Source: CAJQQY01 sp045106765 (lineage in GTDB: Bacteria; Bacteroidota; Bacteroidia; Chitinophagales; Saprospiraceae). From it: a DNA stretch of 64,000 nucleotides. Of the stretch, positions 16,698 to 25,282 are shown piece after piece. The notes under the pieces were generated by a model, which saw nothing but the letters and a program-made list of their open reading frames with translations, had not been told where the DNA came from and searched no databases. A program made the position numbers and the translations under genes. Where the stretch lies: assembly GCA_045106765.1 (NCBI GenBank), contig JBGCFD010000044.1:1-64000 (forward strand), read 5' to 3'. Every line of letters starts with the position of its first letter. Within the stretch, counting starts at the first letter, position 1.

Positions 16698-17582
16698 TTA
16701 AGACTTATTTGTTTTTTCTAAAAGTGTGCAAACCAATTCATTCAACGGCGTTTCAATATTATATTTTTTCCCAATATTTACAATTGCACCATTCTTTGCG
16801 CCAAGTTCAATTGGCCTTCCTAATTTTCGATCAATCAACATCGAAGTTCCTTTTTTCTTCGGATATGTTTTTATTTTTTCTAACATTACATTTACAAAAT
16901 TAGGAGGAATAATTGCACCATCAGCTTTTGCCACTTGGATTCCTTCTTCCAGTAACTTTTGAAATAGCTTTTTAATTTTTTCGTCTTCAAAAATCCAACA
17001 AGTTTCTCCAGTCAAACAAGTGATGGCTCCTAAAGATGCACTCTCCAAAAGTTTTTTCCAATTTTCAGTTTTAAAATCATCGACTTGTCGAAATTGAAAA
17101 TCTTTATTTTTAAAAAGAAGTTGGAAATTGGTGGCTAAATCCAACTTAGCTGTCGTAATTATTGGTATTCCCAATTGTTGATAAACCTGATTTTGATCAG
17201 GTTGAGTGGGGCAATTAATCATACATTCTAAAACCTGATCTTCTCTAGTAAAAGGTAGAAGTGGTTCTTTTAGTTTAATTCCATTTCGGATGATGGCGAT
17301 TTTTGTTTTAGAGGAAATAAGCTTTGGAAAAATATTTTTAGCTGATTCGAATTGATGTTCTTTTAGACAAATAATCAACCAGTCTAATTCTATTTTATTA
17401 AGAATATTATTTTCGATATTTATTTTAAAATCAAAAAAACGTTCAATAGTTTGCAAACGAATTTCAGTTTTTGGAGAGCGATTAAAATAGAATAACTCAA
17501 GTTCTGAATTTTCGAATAAATGGCAAGCTACAACAGAGCCAATTGCTCCAACACCTAAAAGGCCAACTTTGATTTTTTCCAT
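16698..17582 (-). CDS. panE: Ketopantoate reductase (2-dehydropantoate 2-reductase)
   Basis: It would reduce 2-dehydropantoate to pantoate with NADPH for pantothenate synthesis. The 294-residue protein opens with a Rossmann motif 'VGLLGVGAIGSVVACHL' (6-22). The C-terminal half carries 'NWKKLLESASLGAITCLTGE', where the Lys of the 'N-x-x-K' motif is a family catalytic residue, and 'GTSMLIDRKLGRPIELGAKNG' near residue 248 (landmark region). The last motif agrees with 'S-x-x-x-D' and 'E' of the ApbA/PanE family. Other ApbA-family reductases cannot be excluded. Confidence 0.85.
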   Translation of the reverse strand: MEKIKVGLLGVGAIGSVVACHLFENSELELFYFNRSPKTEIRLQTIERFFDFKINIENNILNKIELDWLIICLKEHQFESAKNIFPKLISSKTKIAIIRNGIKLKEPLLPFTREDQVLECMINCPTQPDQNQVYQQLGIPIITTAKLDLATNFQLLFKNKDFQFRQVDDFKTENWKKLLESASLGAITCLTGETCWIFEDEKIKKLFQKLLEEGIQVAKADGAIIPPNFVNVMLEKIKTYPKKKGTSMLIDRKLGRPIELGAKNGAIVNIGKKYNIETPLNELVCTLLEKTNKS

Positions 17583-17639
17583 GAACTGGTTAAGATTTTT
17601 TTTATATTTACTTCTTTGAAAAAAACAAAACGAAATTTT

Positions 17640-19133
17640 ATGGAAAATAAAGATAAAGAAATACTTGACGAAAATTATAGAGATGACAATGTAGTTGAAA
17701 ACCCAGAATTGAGTATAGTGGAAGCATTAATACCAGTTTTTGCATTGGTTGCTATGCTTTTTTATAATGTATTTTATGCATTTGGAGATGATGCGTTGAG
17801 TGGTTCAAATCAATTTATTTTATTGATGGGAGCAGCTGTGGCAATGTTGGTTGGATTTAGGAATAAAGTTACCTACAAAAGAATGATGAAGGAAGTGGCA
17901 GAAAATGTAAAATCGACCACAGGTGCAATTTTAATTTTATTGATGGTAGGATCGTTGGCGGGGACTTGGATGATGAGTGGAATTATTCCTACAATGATTT
18001 ATTATGGTTTACAAATTTTAAGTCCAAAAATATTTCTAGCAGCTTGTGTAATTATTTGTGCCATCATTTCTCTTGCAACTGGCAGTTCTTGGACGACCTC
18101 TGCAACAGTAGGAATTGCTATGATTGGAATTGGCGAAACTTTAGGAATCTCGTTAGGAATGACTGCTGGAGCTGTTTTGTCAGGAGCTTATTTTGGAGAT
18201 AAAATGTCACCACTTTCTGATACTACTAATCTTGCGCCTGCGATGGCTGGAGCTGAATTATTTGATCATATTAAATATATGGCATTGACGACCGTTCCTA
18301 CAATTTTAGTGACTGTTGTTATTTTTATATTCATTGGTTTTGGGTTGGAGACGACTGGTGCGCCTAATATTTCTGATAAGTTAACTGCTATCGATGAGGC
18401 ATTTAATATTTCTCCGTTGCTATTTATTGTTCCAATTTTGGTGATTGCGATGATTGTAAAAAAGACACCACCGTTGATTGCATTATTTGTAGGAGCATTG
18501 TTAGGAGCAGTTGCTGCGGTTATTGCCCAGCCTGATATTGTTGCTAAAATTGGAGGAGCAGAAAGCCTCACTTTTAATTCTACTTACAAAGGAGTGATGA
18601 ACGCTTTGACGGTAAAAACTTCGGTGACGACTTCAAGCGCAGAACTGAATGATCTTTTTACAGCCAAAGGAATGGTTGGAATGTTGGGGACGATTTGGTT
18701 AATTATTTGTGCGATGGTTTTTGGTGGAGTCATGGATGCAATAGGTGCATTGTCAAAAATTAGTGCGGTACTATTGAGTTTATCTAATTCAATTTTTGGA
18801 TTATTTGCTAGTACTGTGGCAAGTTGTTTGGCATTAAATGTGACTGCTTCGGATCAGTATTTAGCGATAGTTGTTCCAGGTAAAATGTTTTCAAAAGCAT
18901 ATGAAGACAAAGGACTTGCGCCTGAGAATTTGAGTAGGACACTAGAAGATGCAGGAACCGTAACTTCGGTTTTAGTCCCTTGGAATACTTGTGGAGCGTA
19001 TCAAAGTGGAGTGCTGGGAGTTTCTGTAGCAGATTATTTTATGTATGCTATTTTTAATTGGTTGAGTCCATTTACTACCTTATTATTTGCAGCATTGGGA
19101 ATTAAGATTAAAATGTTGGCGAGTAAAAAATAG
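17640..19133 (+). CDS. nhaC: Na+/H+ antiporter, NhaC family
   Basis: A 497-residue membrane protein with about 11-12 hydrophobic segments and an acidic N terminus. Landmarks include 'TGSSWTTSATVGIAMIGIG', 'SGAYFGDKMSPLSDTTNLAPA' (residues about 188-208) and 'VTASDQYLAIVVPGKMF', all typical of NhaC antiporters. It exchanges Na+ for H+ across the inner membrane. I chose the ATG at 17640; the frame continues upstream only to a TTG. A terminator follows at 19163. Confidence 0.92.
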   Translation: MENKDKEILDENYRDDNVVENPELSIVEALIPVFALVAMLFYNVFYAFGDDALSGSNQFILLMGAAVAMLVGFRNKVTYKRMMKEVAENVKSTTGAILILLMVGSLAGTWMMSGIIPTMIYYGLQILSPKIFLAACVIICAIISLATGSSWTTSATVGIAMIGIGETLGISLGMTAGAVLSGAYFGDKMSPLSDTTNLAPAMAGAELFDHIKYMALTTVPTILVTVVIFIFIGFGLETTGAPNISDKLTAIDEAFNISPLLFIVPILVIAMIVKKTPPLIALFVGALLGAVAAVIAQPDIVAKIGGAESLTFNSTYKGVMNALTVKTSVTTSSAELNDLFTAKGMVGMLGTIWLIICAMVFGGVMDAIGALSKISAVLLSLSNSIFGLFASTVASCLALNVTASDQYLAIVVPGKMFSKAYEDKGLAPENLSRTLEDAGTVTSVLVPWNTCGAYQSGVLGVSVADYFMYAIFNWLSPFTTLLFAALGIKIKMLASKK

Positions 19134-19162
19134 TTGTTGTAAGTATATTAGCGAAGCGTTAT

Positions 19163-19208
19163 AAAAAATGGACAGTTGGAATTCAATTTCCGACTGTCCA
19201 TTTTTTTT
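19163..19208 (+). terminator. Terminator after the NhaC-like gene
   Basis: Stem aaaaaatggacagt with actgtccatttttt (about 19163-19176 and 19193-19206), with T run. It also faces the convergent BlaR1-like gene. Confidence 0.88.
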
Positions 19209-19226
19209 GTTTTATAAAATAAAAAA

Positions 19227-20687
19227 TCACATTTTATATTCACTAGAAATAACCGTTTTGGTTTTCTCCACATTCATCTTTCCATTTTTATAAGAGATCT
19301 TAAACTGCACATCATACGGAATACAAATCGGTTCCAACAAAAATTCCACAATTCCAGTTACCTCAAAATCATCTTGTCCAGTCAATTTTATCTTCCTTTG
19401 GTAAGTCGTATTCACTCTTACAAATTTTACGGGGGCTTCTAAGATTGGATCAAACTCTTCCACCGAATTAGGTGTTTCCAAAAGTTGATTATCGGAAACA
19501 AAGTGCTCGTTGTTCGGAAGAGTAAAATAAAAGTGCCCATAAGTTGTATCTTTAGAAAATGGAGAAATAATATAAGATTCTTTATTTAAAATTATGGTTG
19601 TCGATAAATTATATTCCATTTCATTCAATTGATCAACTTGAAATAAAACATCAAACGATTCTTTAATTGAATTCAAATCGGTTTTAAAAACATCTCCAAT
19701 CCCCGTTTTTACCACTTGTTTTTTCAAGACTTCTTGACTCGCAACTTCAGCTTGATTAATTATTTTTCCGACAGGATCATTTTTTAATGAATTAACTTGG
19801 TCACAGGAAAACAGCAAAGTCAGCGCTAAAAATAAAGGAAGAATAGCAAGTAATTTCCATAACTTATTGGAAGAATTTTTTTCTTTATAAATCATATCTA
19901 ATCTGTTTTTTATAAATGAATTAAAGGTAGAAGCCAAAGGCGCAAATGATTGCGTCGCATTGGCAAGCAGGAGAGAAGCATACTCTTTTCTTTTCCCAAA
20001 TATTTCGGTAACATTTTGATCCGCTAAATATTCATGTGTCATTTTGGATGCTTTGCGAAAAAAATAAACGAGCGGATGAAACCAAAAAAATGCTACTAAA
20101 ATTTCCATGATAATCACATCAATGGAATGTCTTTCTCGAATATGAACTTGCTCATGTGCGAGCATTAATTCAGCTTCGTAATTATTCTTACCATTCCAAA
20201 AAAGATAGTTGAAAAATGAAAATGGTGTTTTGATATTCGGTAAAATAACTTGAGTATAATTTTCTGTTTTTTCAATGGCATTTGATTTTATTAATTGTCG
20301 AACTGCCCAGATATTTCGTAGTAATTTTCCCAAAAATAATAGTACGACAAAAACATAAATTCCCCCAATTATATCTCCATAGGTCCAATCAATGAATAGT
20401 GAAGTTGTATTTATTTTTTCAGAAAAGATTATTTCACTTTGCTGAAACCCTTGAATAGCTTGTGGTATAAATTCAAAACTTTGAGGAGTTTGTTGCTGTA
20501 CGATTTTAATTTGTCCTGTCTGAAAAGAAGGAATTAATAATGAAATAAAAGGTGTCAATAATAAATAAAATCTATTGAATCGGAAAAATGTTTCCTTCCT
20601 TAAAATCCAATGATAGAAAAGATAAAACGCCAACAAACAAAAACTGACTTCAAACAAATATTGAATGGATGAATCTATGCTGATCAT
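19227..20687 (-). CDS. BlaR1-like M56 family metallopeptidase
   Basis: A 486-residue membrane protein. The N-terminal half has about four membrane segments and an M56 peptidase domain with the zinc motif H178-E-Q-V-H182 in 'LMLAHEQVHIRERHS' and 'FFWFHPLVYFFRKASK'. The C-terminal periplasmic part has a membrane segment ending at a Cys and is not a beta-lactam-binding domain, so it is not a classical beta-lactam sensor. It overlaps the upstream BlaI-like gene by four bases. The pair would act as membrane protease plus repressor, as in BlaR1/BlaI. The signal sensed is unknown. Confidence 0.88.
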   Translation of the reverse strand: MISIDSSIQYLFEVSFCLLAFYLFYHWILRKETFFRFNRFYLLLTPFISLLIPSFQTGQIKIVQQQTPQSFEFIPQAIQGFQQSEIIFSEKINTTSLFIDWTYGDIIGGIYVFVVLLFLGKLLRNIWAVRQLIKSNAIEKTENYTQVILPNIKTPFSFFNYLFWNGKNNYEAELMLAHEQVHIRERHSIDVIIMEILVAFFWFHPLVYFFRKASKMTHEYLADQNVTEIFGKRKEYASLLLANATQSFAPLASTFNSFIKNRLDMIYKEKNSSNKLWKLLAILPLFLALTLLFSCDQVNSLKNDPVGKIINQAEVASQEVLKKQVVKTGIGDVFKTDLNSIKESFDVLFQVDQLNEMEYNLSTTIILNKESYIISPFSKDTTYGHFYFTLPNNEHFVSDNQLLETPNSVEEFDPILEAPVKFVRVNTTYQRKIKLTGQDDFEVTGIVEFLLEPICIPYDVQFKISYKNGKMNVEKTKTVISSEYKM

Positions 20688-21049
20688 GATTTATCGTTTT
20701 TAATTTTTTTAAACCAAGCTTTAATTTCTTTCTCATCCATTTTTTCTTCTTTGATAAAAAAAGAAAATAACTCTTCAGGAGAACTCTCAAAGTAGCCTTT
20801 CAATAGTTTTTTAAAAACTTGTTTTCGATAAGTTTTCTTTTGGATGGTTGGTGAATATTGATTGGTATTTCCGTAGGTTTGAAATTTTACAAAACCTTTA
20901 TCCAATAGCTTTTTGACAATAGAAGCAACTGTTGTGTAGGGTGGTTTTGGGTCAGGAAGTTCTTGGCGGATTTCTTTAACAAATGCTTTTTTGAGATGCC
21001 AAAGTACTTGCATGACTTCCTCTTCTTTTGCAGTTAATTGATTATTCAT
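20684..21049 (-). CDS. BlaI/MecI-family transcriptional repressor
   Basis: A 121-residue winged-helix repressor beginning 'MNNQLTAKEEEVMQVLWHL', with 'PKPPYTTVASIVKKLLDKGF' as the recognition helix region and a C-terminal dimerisation helix pair. Its stop overlaps the start of the M56 metallopeptidase gene (ATGA). BlaI proteins are inactivated by cleavage after signalling through the metallopeptidase partner. Palindromes lie upstream at 21067-21110. Confidence 0.92.
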   Translation of the reverse strand: MNNQLTAKEEEVMQVLWHLKKAFVKEIRQELPDPKPPYTTVASIVKKLLDKGFVKFQTYGNTNQYSPTIQKKTYRKQVFKKLLKGYFESSPEELFSFFIKEEKMDEKEIKAWFKKIKNDKS

Positions 21050-21066
21050 AAATGAGTATTAAAAAA

Positions 21067-21110
21067 TAGTAGAATTACTAATTTTTCGTAAATCTACGAA
21101 AATTTCGTAG
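21067..21110. promoter_or_regulatory. Putative BlaI-type operators
   Basis: Two palindromes lie upstream of the blaI-like start: tagta-gaat-tacta (21067-21080) and ctacgaaa-a-tttcgtag (21094-21110). A further inverted pair ttttcgta (21083-21090) / tacgaaaa (21095-21102) interlocks with the second. BlaI/MecI proteins bind dyads of this size and autoregulate. Confidence 0.6.
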
Positions 21111-21194
21111 AAGTTCAAATAGAGCAATAAAAACAATTTTCAAAACCCACGAGGTATCGTATTAATTTTAGTTCGGTACTTATAATTATTTAGT

Positions 21195-21232
21195 AAAAAA
21201 AAGACTCAACAAAACTTGTTGAGTCCTTTTTT
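21195..21232 (-). terminator. Terminator downstream of the first Cys-patterned lipoprotein gene
   Basis: Stem gactcaacaa (21203-21212) with ttgttgagtc (21216-21225), flanked by A8 and T10. On the minus strand it ends with T run, after the stop at 21256. Confidence 0.9.
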
Positions 21233-21255
21233 TTTTGGATTAAATTTCTATTCGA

Positions 21256-21657
21256 TTAACAGCTAGGAAGGTCTAAAGAATCTTTTACCATTAATTCTTC
21301 TGCTAAACTTAATATTTCAACTCTTACTCCAAATCCACAAACACAATCTAAAGTTGTACCTTCTGAATAGACTGTTTGCTCGGTGTTTTTGTACCATCTT
21401 ATGATATAATCTCCATTAGTAAGATCAACTTCAGGAGAGCTTACTGTTAATGTATAACCACCTGATGTACAAGAAGTTCTGTCAATATTGATGGAGAAGT
21501 CTGTACTAGAAAAAGAATTTTGAGTTTCTTGACTAGTGAAAATAGTTTCTGTTTCAACTTGGACAGATTCATTTGGAGTGATTTCTTCTTTTGCACAGGA
21601 AGTCATAAGAAATCCTAGACAAAGAATTAGGTAGGTTAATTTCGTTTGTAAATACAT
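21256..21657 (-). CDS. Cys-patterned lipoprotein, paralogue A (unknown function)
   Basis: A 133-residue lipoprotein: signal peptide with lipobox 'LMTSC' (Cys21), an acidic Ser/Thr/Glu-rich linker (22-52), then a conserved domain with 'CTSGGYTLTVSSPEVDL' (63-79), 'WYKNTEQ' (88-94), 'DCVCGFGVRVEIL' (104-116) and a C-terminal Cys133. The mature Cys positions are 63, 105, 107 and 133. Two paralogues at 28964 and 29745 have the same spacing. The 'WYKN' segment resembles Ig-like folds; two disulfides are possible. It lies downstream of the LytTR regulator gene on the same strand. Function not known. Confidence 0.85.
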   Translation of the reverse strand: MYLQTKLTYLILCLGFLMTSCAKEEITPNESVQVETETIFTSQETQNSFSSTDFSINIDRTSCTSGGYTLTVSSPEVDLTNGDYIIRWYKNTEQTVYSEGTTLDCVCGFGVRVEILSLAEELMVKDSLDLPSC

Positions 21658-21839
21658 AGGTTAAAAATTTAAAAGTGATTTGAATTAAATAGGTTTTATA
21701 TTCTCAAGACATTTTAAATTTAAATTTCCCCTAAGTTTAATTTGTTTTTTTTTGAAAATAATAAAAATATAGTTCGCTGTAATTGTATCAATCAAAAAAT
21801 AACTTGTTCAAAATTCTGAATTGATTTAGTTCGCATTCC

Positions 21840-22568
21840 TTAACTCGAAGAAATAAATTTTTTAAAATCTGCTCGATGATTTTTTCCAATAGGAAGTGAC
21901 TTTTTATTTTTCATCATCAAAAGATTTCCTTCCAAGTAATCAATGAATTTTCGATGTACTATAAATGATTTATGAATTCTAAAAAAATCACTTGAAGGTA
22001 GTTCCGTTACGAAACTTGAAAGTGTCCGAGGTGTCAAATGACAGTTTTCCTCCATCCAAATTTTCACATAATTTCCATAGCTTTCCAAGTAGTAAATTTT
22101 AGCTAGATCTATTTGAATTAATCGCTTGTCTGACTTAATGAAAATTTGATTTGACTCGTGTGTTTTTGGAATAGAAAGGGGAGGAGTCGAAACATTTTTT
22201 TGCGTTTTCATTTGATGAAAATCCAAGGCTTTATTGACTGCTTTTAAAAATCGTTCGAAGCGAAATGGTTTTAATAAATAGTCACAGACACTTAATTCAA
22301 AACTTTCTAAAGCATACTCTTCATAGGCTGAAGTGATAATAACAATTGGTTTTTTTTGAAGTGTTTTTAAAAAGTCTAATCCTTTTAATTTCGGCATATT
22401 AATGTCGAGAAAAATTAAATCTATTGCTTGATTATTCAACAATGACAAGGCTTCTGTTGCTAAATAGCATTGACCTACGATTTCCAAAAACGATATACCT
22501 TTGGCATATTCTAAGATAACTTTATGTGCCAATGGTTCATCATCAATAATTAAACAATTTAATTTCAT
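21840..22568 (-). CDS. LytTR-family response regulator
   Basis: A 242-residue regulator with a receiver domain (phosphorylation at Asp55 in 'IFLDINMP', acidic pair Asp9/Asp10, and Lys near residue 102 in 'LLKPF') and a C-terminal LytTR DNA-binding domain (about 140-240), including 'YLESYGNYVKIW' and 'FFRIHKSFIVHRKFIDY'. It overlaps the upstream histidine kinase gene by four bases, so the two form a two-component pair. Confidence 0.95.
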   Translation of the reverse strand: MKLNCLIIDDEPLAHKVILEYAKGISFLEIVGQCYLATEALSLLNNQAIDLIFLDINMPKLKGLDFLKTLQKKPIVIITSAYEEYALESFELSVCDYLLKPFRFERFLKAVNKALDFHQMKTQKNVSTPPLSIPKTHESNQIFIKSDKRLIQIDLAKIYYLESYGNYVKIWMEENCHLTPRTLSSFVTELPSSDFFRIHKSFIVHRKFIDYLEGNLLMMKNKKSLPIGKNHRADFKKFISSS

Positions 22569-24070
22569 AGGCTTATTTTTAGTGTTGTTTCAAAAGTGTT
22601 TTGAGTTTCTTTTATCTCTAAGTTATGTTGATTTGGAAATCGTAATTCTAATCTACGTTTTAAATTTTCTAAACCAATTCCAATTTCTCCAACAGATTTT
22701 TCCTCCAAGGAATTTTTGCAAATAAAAACTAAATCATGTTCGTCGCTTGTCAAACTTAAATGCAAAAAACATTCTTTTTCCGAAGGTTCAATTCCATGCT
22801 TAAATGCGTTTTCAATTAAGACAATAAAAAGTAAAGGAGGAATCCGAACCGCAGGATTTGAAATGTTTTTTTCAAATTGGTAATCTAAATTTTTGTACAA
22901 ACGAATCTGTTGCAATTGGATATAATCTTCAATGTATTTGACTTCTTCTTTTAGTTTTACTGATTCCTCTTTGCCTTTATAAATGACGTATCGCATCAAT
23001 TCCGAAAGCTGCAAAATTACTTCTGGTGTCTGTTCATCTTTGGTAATACTCAATGCGTAAAGATTATTTAAAGTATTAAAAAAGAAATGCGGATTGATTT
23101 GTTGTTTGAGAAAATTAAGTTCCGTTTCTGACTTTTCTTTTTCCAAATTTGAAATTTCTGCACTTTGCTGAAACCATTGATTGATCAAAATAATTGGTAT
23201 ACTCAAAAATATTACGAGAAATGGAGTCGCTCCATAATTCATAATTTGATTGACGTTTTGAAAAGTAGTTGGATGTTCTCCTGGTGCCTGTGCAATCGGC
23301 ATCCATGAAATTAAAAAACCTGAAATTGGATAAAATAACAATATAATTACGGCGACTCCAAAACCATAATAAATGACTCCACGTTGTTTCAATAATTTTG
23401 GAATTAAAAAATAATGATTGGCATAATAGAAAAAATAATAGGCCAGAAAAACTAATGAAAATTGAAGTGTCAAATAGAAGAAAGAGTAAAAATAATTAGC
23501 CCAACTTGAATCGCTAATTTTATATATCTCAGAGTTAACAACATGTGTGAAATTATTGGTTGTAGCTAAAAGTATCGCCAGAATGAAAAGCGAAATTAAA
23601 ATTCCTTTTTCCAAACTAGTTTTTTTAAACCAATTAGAAGAGCGTAATTTTTCAATGATAAAATCATTCGAAATGATGGCAATTTCAGTCATCAATAAAA
23701 GCATCCACACAAATCTAGAAAACTCTAAATCAAAATTTCCATTTAATTCTCGATTGATTGGAACAGGGAAATCAGAGATGGATTTTCCAAAACTAAAAAT
23801 CATTATTGGGTAAATAATAAAGCAAATTGACCAGTATGTCCAGAAAAGAATTGGAGGTGATTTTTTCTTTAACCAATTGCGAAGACTACTAAAAATTAGA
23901 ATAGGAAAAAACAAAAAGCTAACTGAAATAAAGTAGGAGAAGTAAGCCTGAAAGGATGCACCCAAAAATATTTCATTTAAAATATAACTTGCAAATCCAA
24001 TCATCGCAAGGAACATCCAAACTGTTTGGTTAAGAAAGAATTGCTCTATTTTTTCGAAGAGTTTTTTCAT
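22565..24070 (-). CDS. LytS/YehU-type sensor histidine kinase
   Basis: A 501-residue kinase with about seven or eight N-terminal membrane segments, a short coiled linker and a His_kinase domain with the phosphoacceptor motif 'LNFLKQQINPHFFFNTLNNLY' (His near residue 327, shown as landmark). The ATPase box is 'VLIENAFKHGIEPSE' and the G box 'GEIGIGLENLKRRL'. No periplasmic sensor domain is visible, so sensing is probably by the membrane region. It pairs with the LytTR regulator and is divergent from an ABC transporter operon, which may be its target. Confidence 0.94.
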   Translation of the reverse strand: MKKLFEKIEQFFLNQTVWMFLAMIGFASYILNEIFLGASFQAYFSYFISVSFLFFPILIFSSLRNWLKKKSPPILFWTYWSICFIIYPIMIFSFGKSISDFPVPINRELNGNFDLEFSRFVWMLLLMTEIAIISNDFIIEKLRSSNWFKKTSLEKGILISLFILAILLATTNNFTHVVNSEIYKISDSSWANYFYSFFYLTLQFSLVFLAYYFFYYANHYFLIPKLLKQRGVIYYGFGVAVIILLFYPISGFLISWMPIAQAPGEHPTTFQNVNQIMNYGATPFLVIFLSIPIILINQWFQQSAEISNLEKEKSETELNFLKQQINPHFFFNTLNNLYALSITKDEQTPEVILQLSELMRYVIYKGKEESVKLKEEVKYIEDYIQLQQIRLYKNLDYQFEKNISNPAVRIPPLLFIVLIENAFKHGIEPSEKECFLHLSLTSDEHDLVFICKNSLEEKSVGEIGIGLENLKRRLELRFPNQHNLEIKETQNTFETTLKISL

Positions 24071-24394
24071 GGACTAATAAAGCTTGGTGTTTTTTTTACT
24101 ACATAGGCACATAGAAAACATAGGTTATTATACTAAATTATTTTTGAAAGAATCTATGTTTTCTATGTGCCTATGTGGTGAAAATTATTTAATAGTTTTT
24201 TTCAAAAATAAATAACGCTAAAAAAAATAAGCCTTTCAAATCTACATGATAAAGGTATTTTTTTTCATGATAAAAGGACAGAAATCATTTGGCAATGGAA
24301 AACCTCCCTTTCATCATCTTATTCTATTCTAAGATCATTAATAGTTAAGTGGAGTGATTTTCTTTTCTAATTTAGTATCATAAAAAAAGCAATT
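24071..24394. other. Intergenic region between divergent kinase and ABC genes
   Basis: A 324-base gap carrying a long inverted repeat (24094-24183) near the kinase start. The rest is AT-rich and must hold the promoters of both units. No gene was seen. Confidence 0.7.
24094..24183. repeat. Inverted repeat, 'ACATAGAAAACATAG' family, copy 1
   Basis: Arms 24094-24123 and 24154-24183; the inner 23 bases (24101-24123 with 24154-24176) pair perfectly. The inner core 'atagaaaacatag' recurs in another intergenic inverted repeat at 46981-47077, so this is a dispersed element. Confidence 0.88.
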
Positions 24395-25270
24395 ATGAAT
24401 TTAACTATTTCAAATCTAACCAAGGTCTATTCCAACGGAGTCAAAGCGGTGGACAACCTCAATCTCGAAATTGGAGCTGGAATGTTCGGACTCCTTGGTC
24501 CCAACGGTGCAGGGAAATCTACTTTGATGCGGACTATCGCTACCTTGCAAAATCCGGATTCTGGTAGCATTACTTTTAATGGAATTAATGTGTTGAAAGA
24601 TCAAATGAGTTTGCGAAAAGTATTGGGTTATTTGCCTCAATCATTTGGAATGTATCCAAAGGTTTCCGCTGAAGATTTGTTAGAATATTTTGCTACACTA
24701 AAAGGCATTGCCTCGAAGTCTGACCGAAAGGCAATCATCAAAGAAGTTTTGGAAATAACAAATCTATATGAAGTTCGAAAGAAAAGTGTGAGTGGTTATT
24801 CTGGGGGAATGAAACAAAGATTTGGGATCGCTCAATTACTTTTGAATCAACCTCAACTTATCATCGTTGATGAACCAACTGCTGGTCTCGACCCCGCAGA
24901 ACGAAATCGATTTTTAAATATTCTTCGAGAAATCGGAACTCATAATACCGTTATTTTTTCTACACATATTGTGGATGATGTCAAAGAGTTGTGCAATGAA
25001 ATGGCGATCATGAATGGAGGCCGAGTTTTAAAACAGACTACGCCAAAAGATGCGACTAACGAAATTCAAGGAGAAATTTGGACAAAAAAAATTGCTCGAG
25101 GCGAGTTAGAAAAAATGGAATCGAAGCATCAAGTTTTATCTTCTAATTATAATCAAGATCATTCTTTAAATATTAGAGTACATGCTTTGGAGCAACCTGA
25201 AGAGGGGTTTGTTTTGGCGATACCTGAGTTGGAAGATGTTTATTTTTTGGCATTACAAAGTGACCATTAA
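24395..25270 (+). CDS. ABC transporter ATP-binding protein
   Basis: A 291-residue ATPase with Walker A 'GLLGPNGAGKST' (about 33-44), a Q loop in 'GYLPQSFGMYPK', the signature 'YSGGMKQRFGIAQ' and Walker B 'LIIVDEPTAGLDP', followed by the H-loop in 'STHIVDD'. It is 12 bases upstream of the giant permease-peptidase gene and so supplies its motor. The kinase gene is divergent. Substrate unknown. Confidence 0.95.
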   Translation: MNLTISNLTKVYSNGVKAVDNLNLEIGAGMFGLLGPNGAGKSTLMRTIATLQNPDSGSITFNGINVLKDQMSLRKVLGYLPQSFGMYPKVSAEDLLEYFATLKGIASKSDRKAIIKEVLEITNLYEVRKKSVSGYSGGMKQRFGIAQLLLNQPQLIIVDEPTAGLDPAERNRFLNILREIGTHNTVIFSTHIVDDVKELCNEMAIMNGGRVLKQTTPKDATNEIQGEIWTKKIARGELEKMESKHQVLSSNYNQDHSLNIRVHALEQPEEGFVLAIPELEDVYFLALQSDH

Positions 25271-25282
25271 AAATCTAAAACT

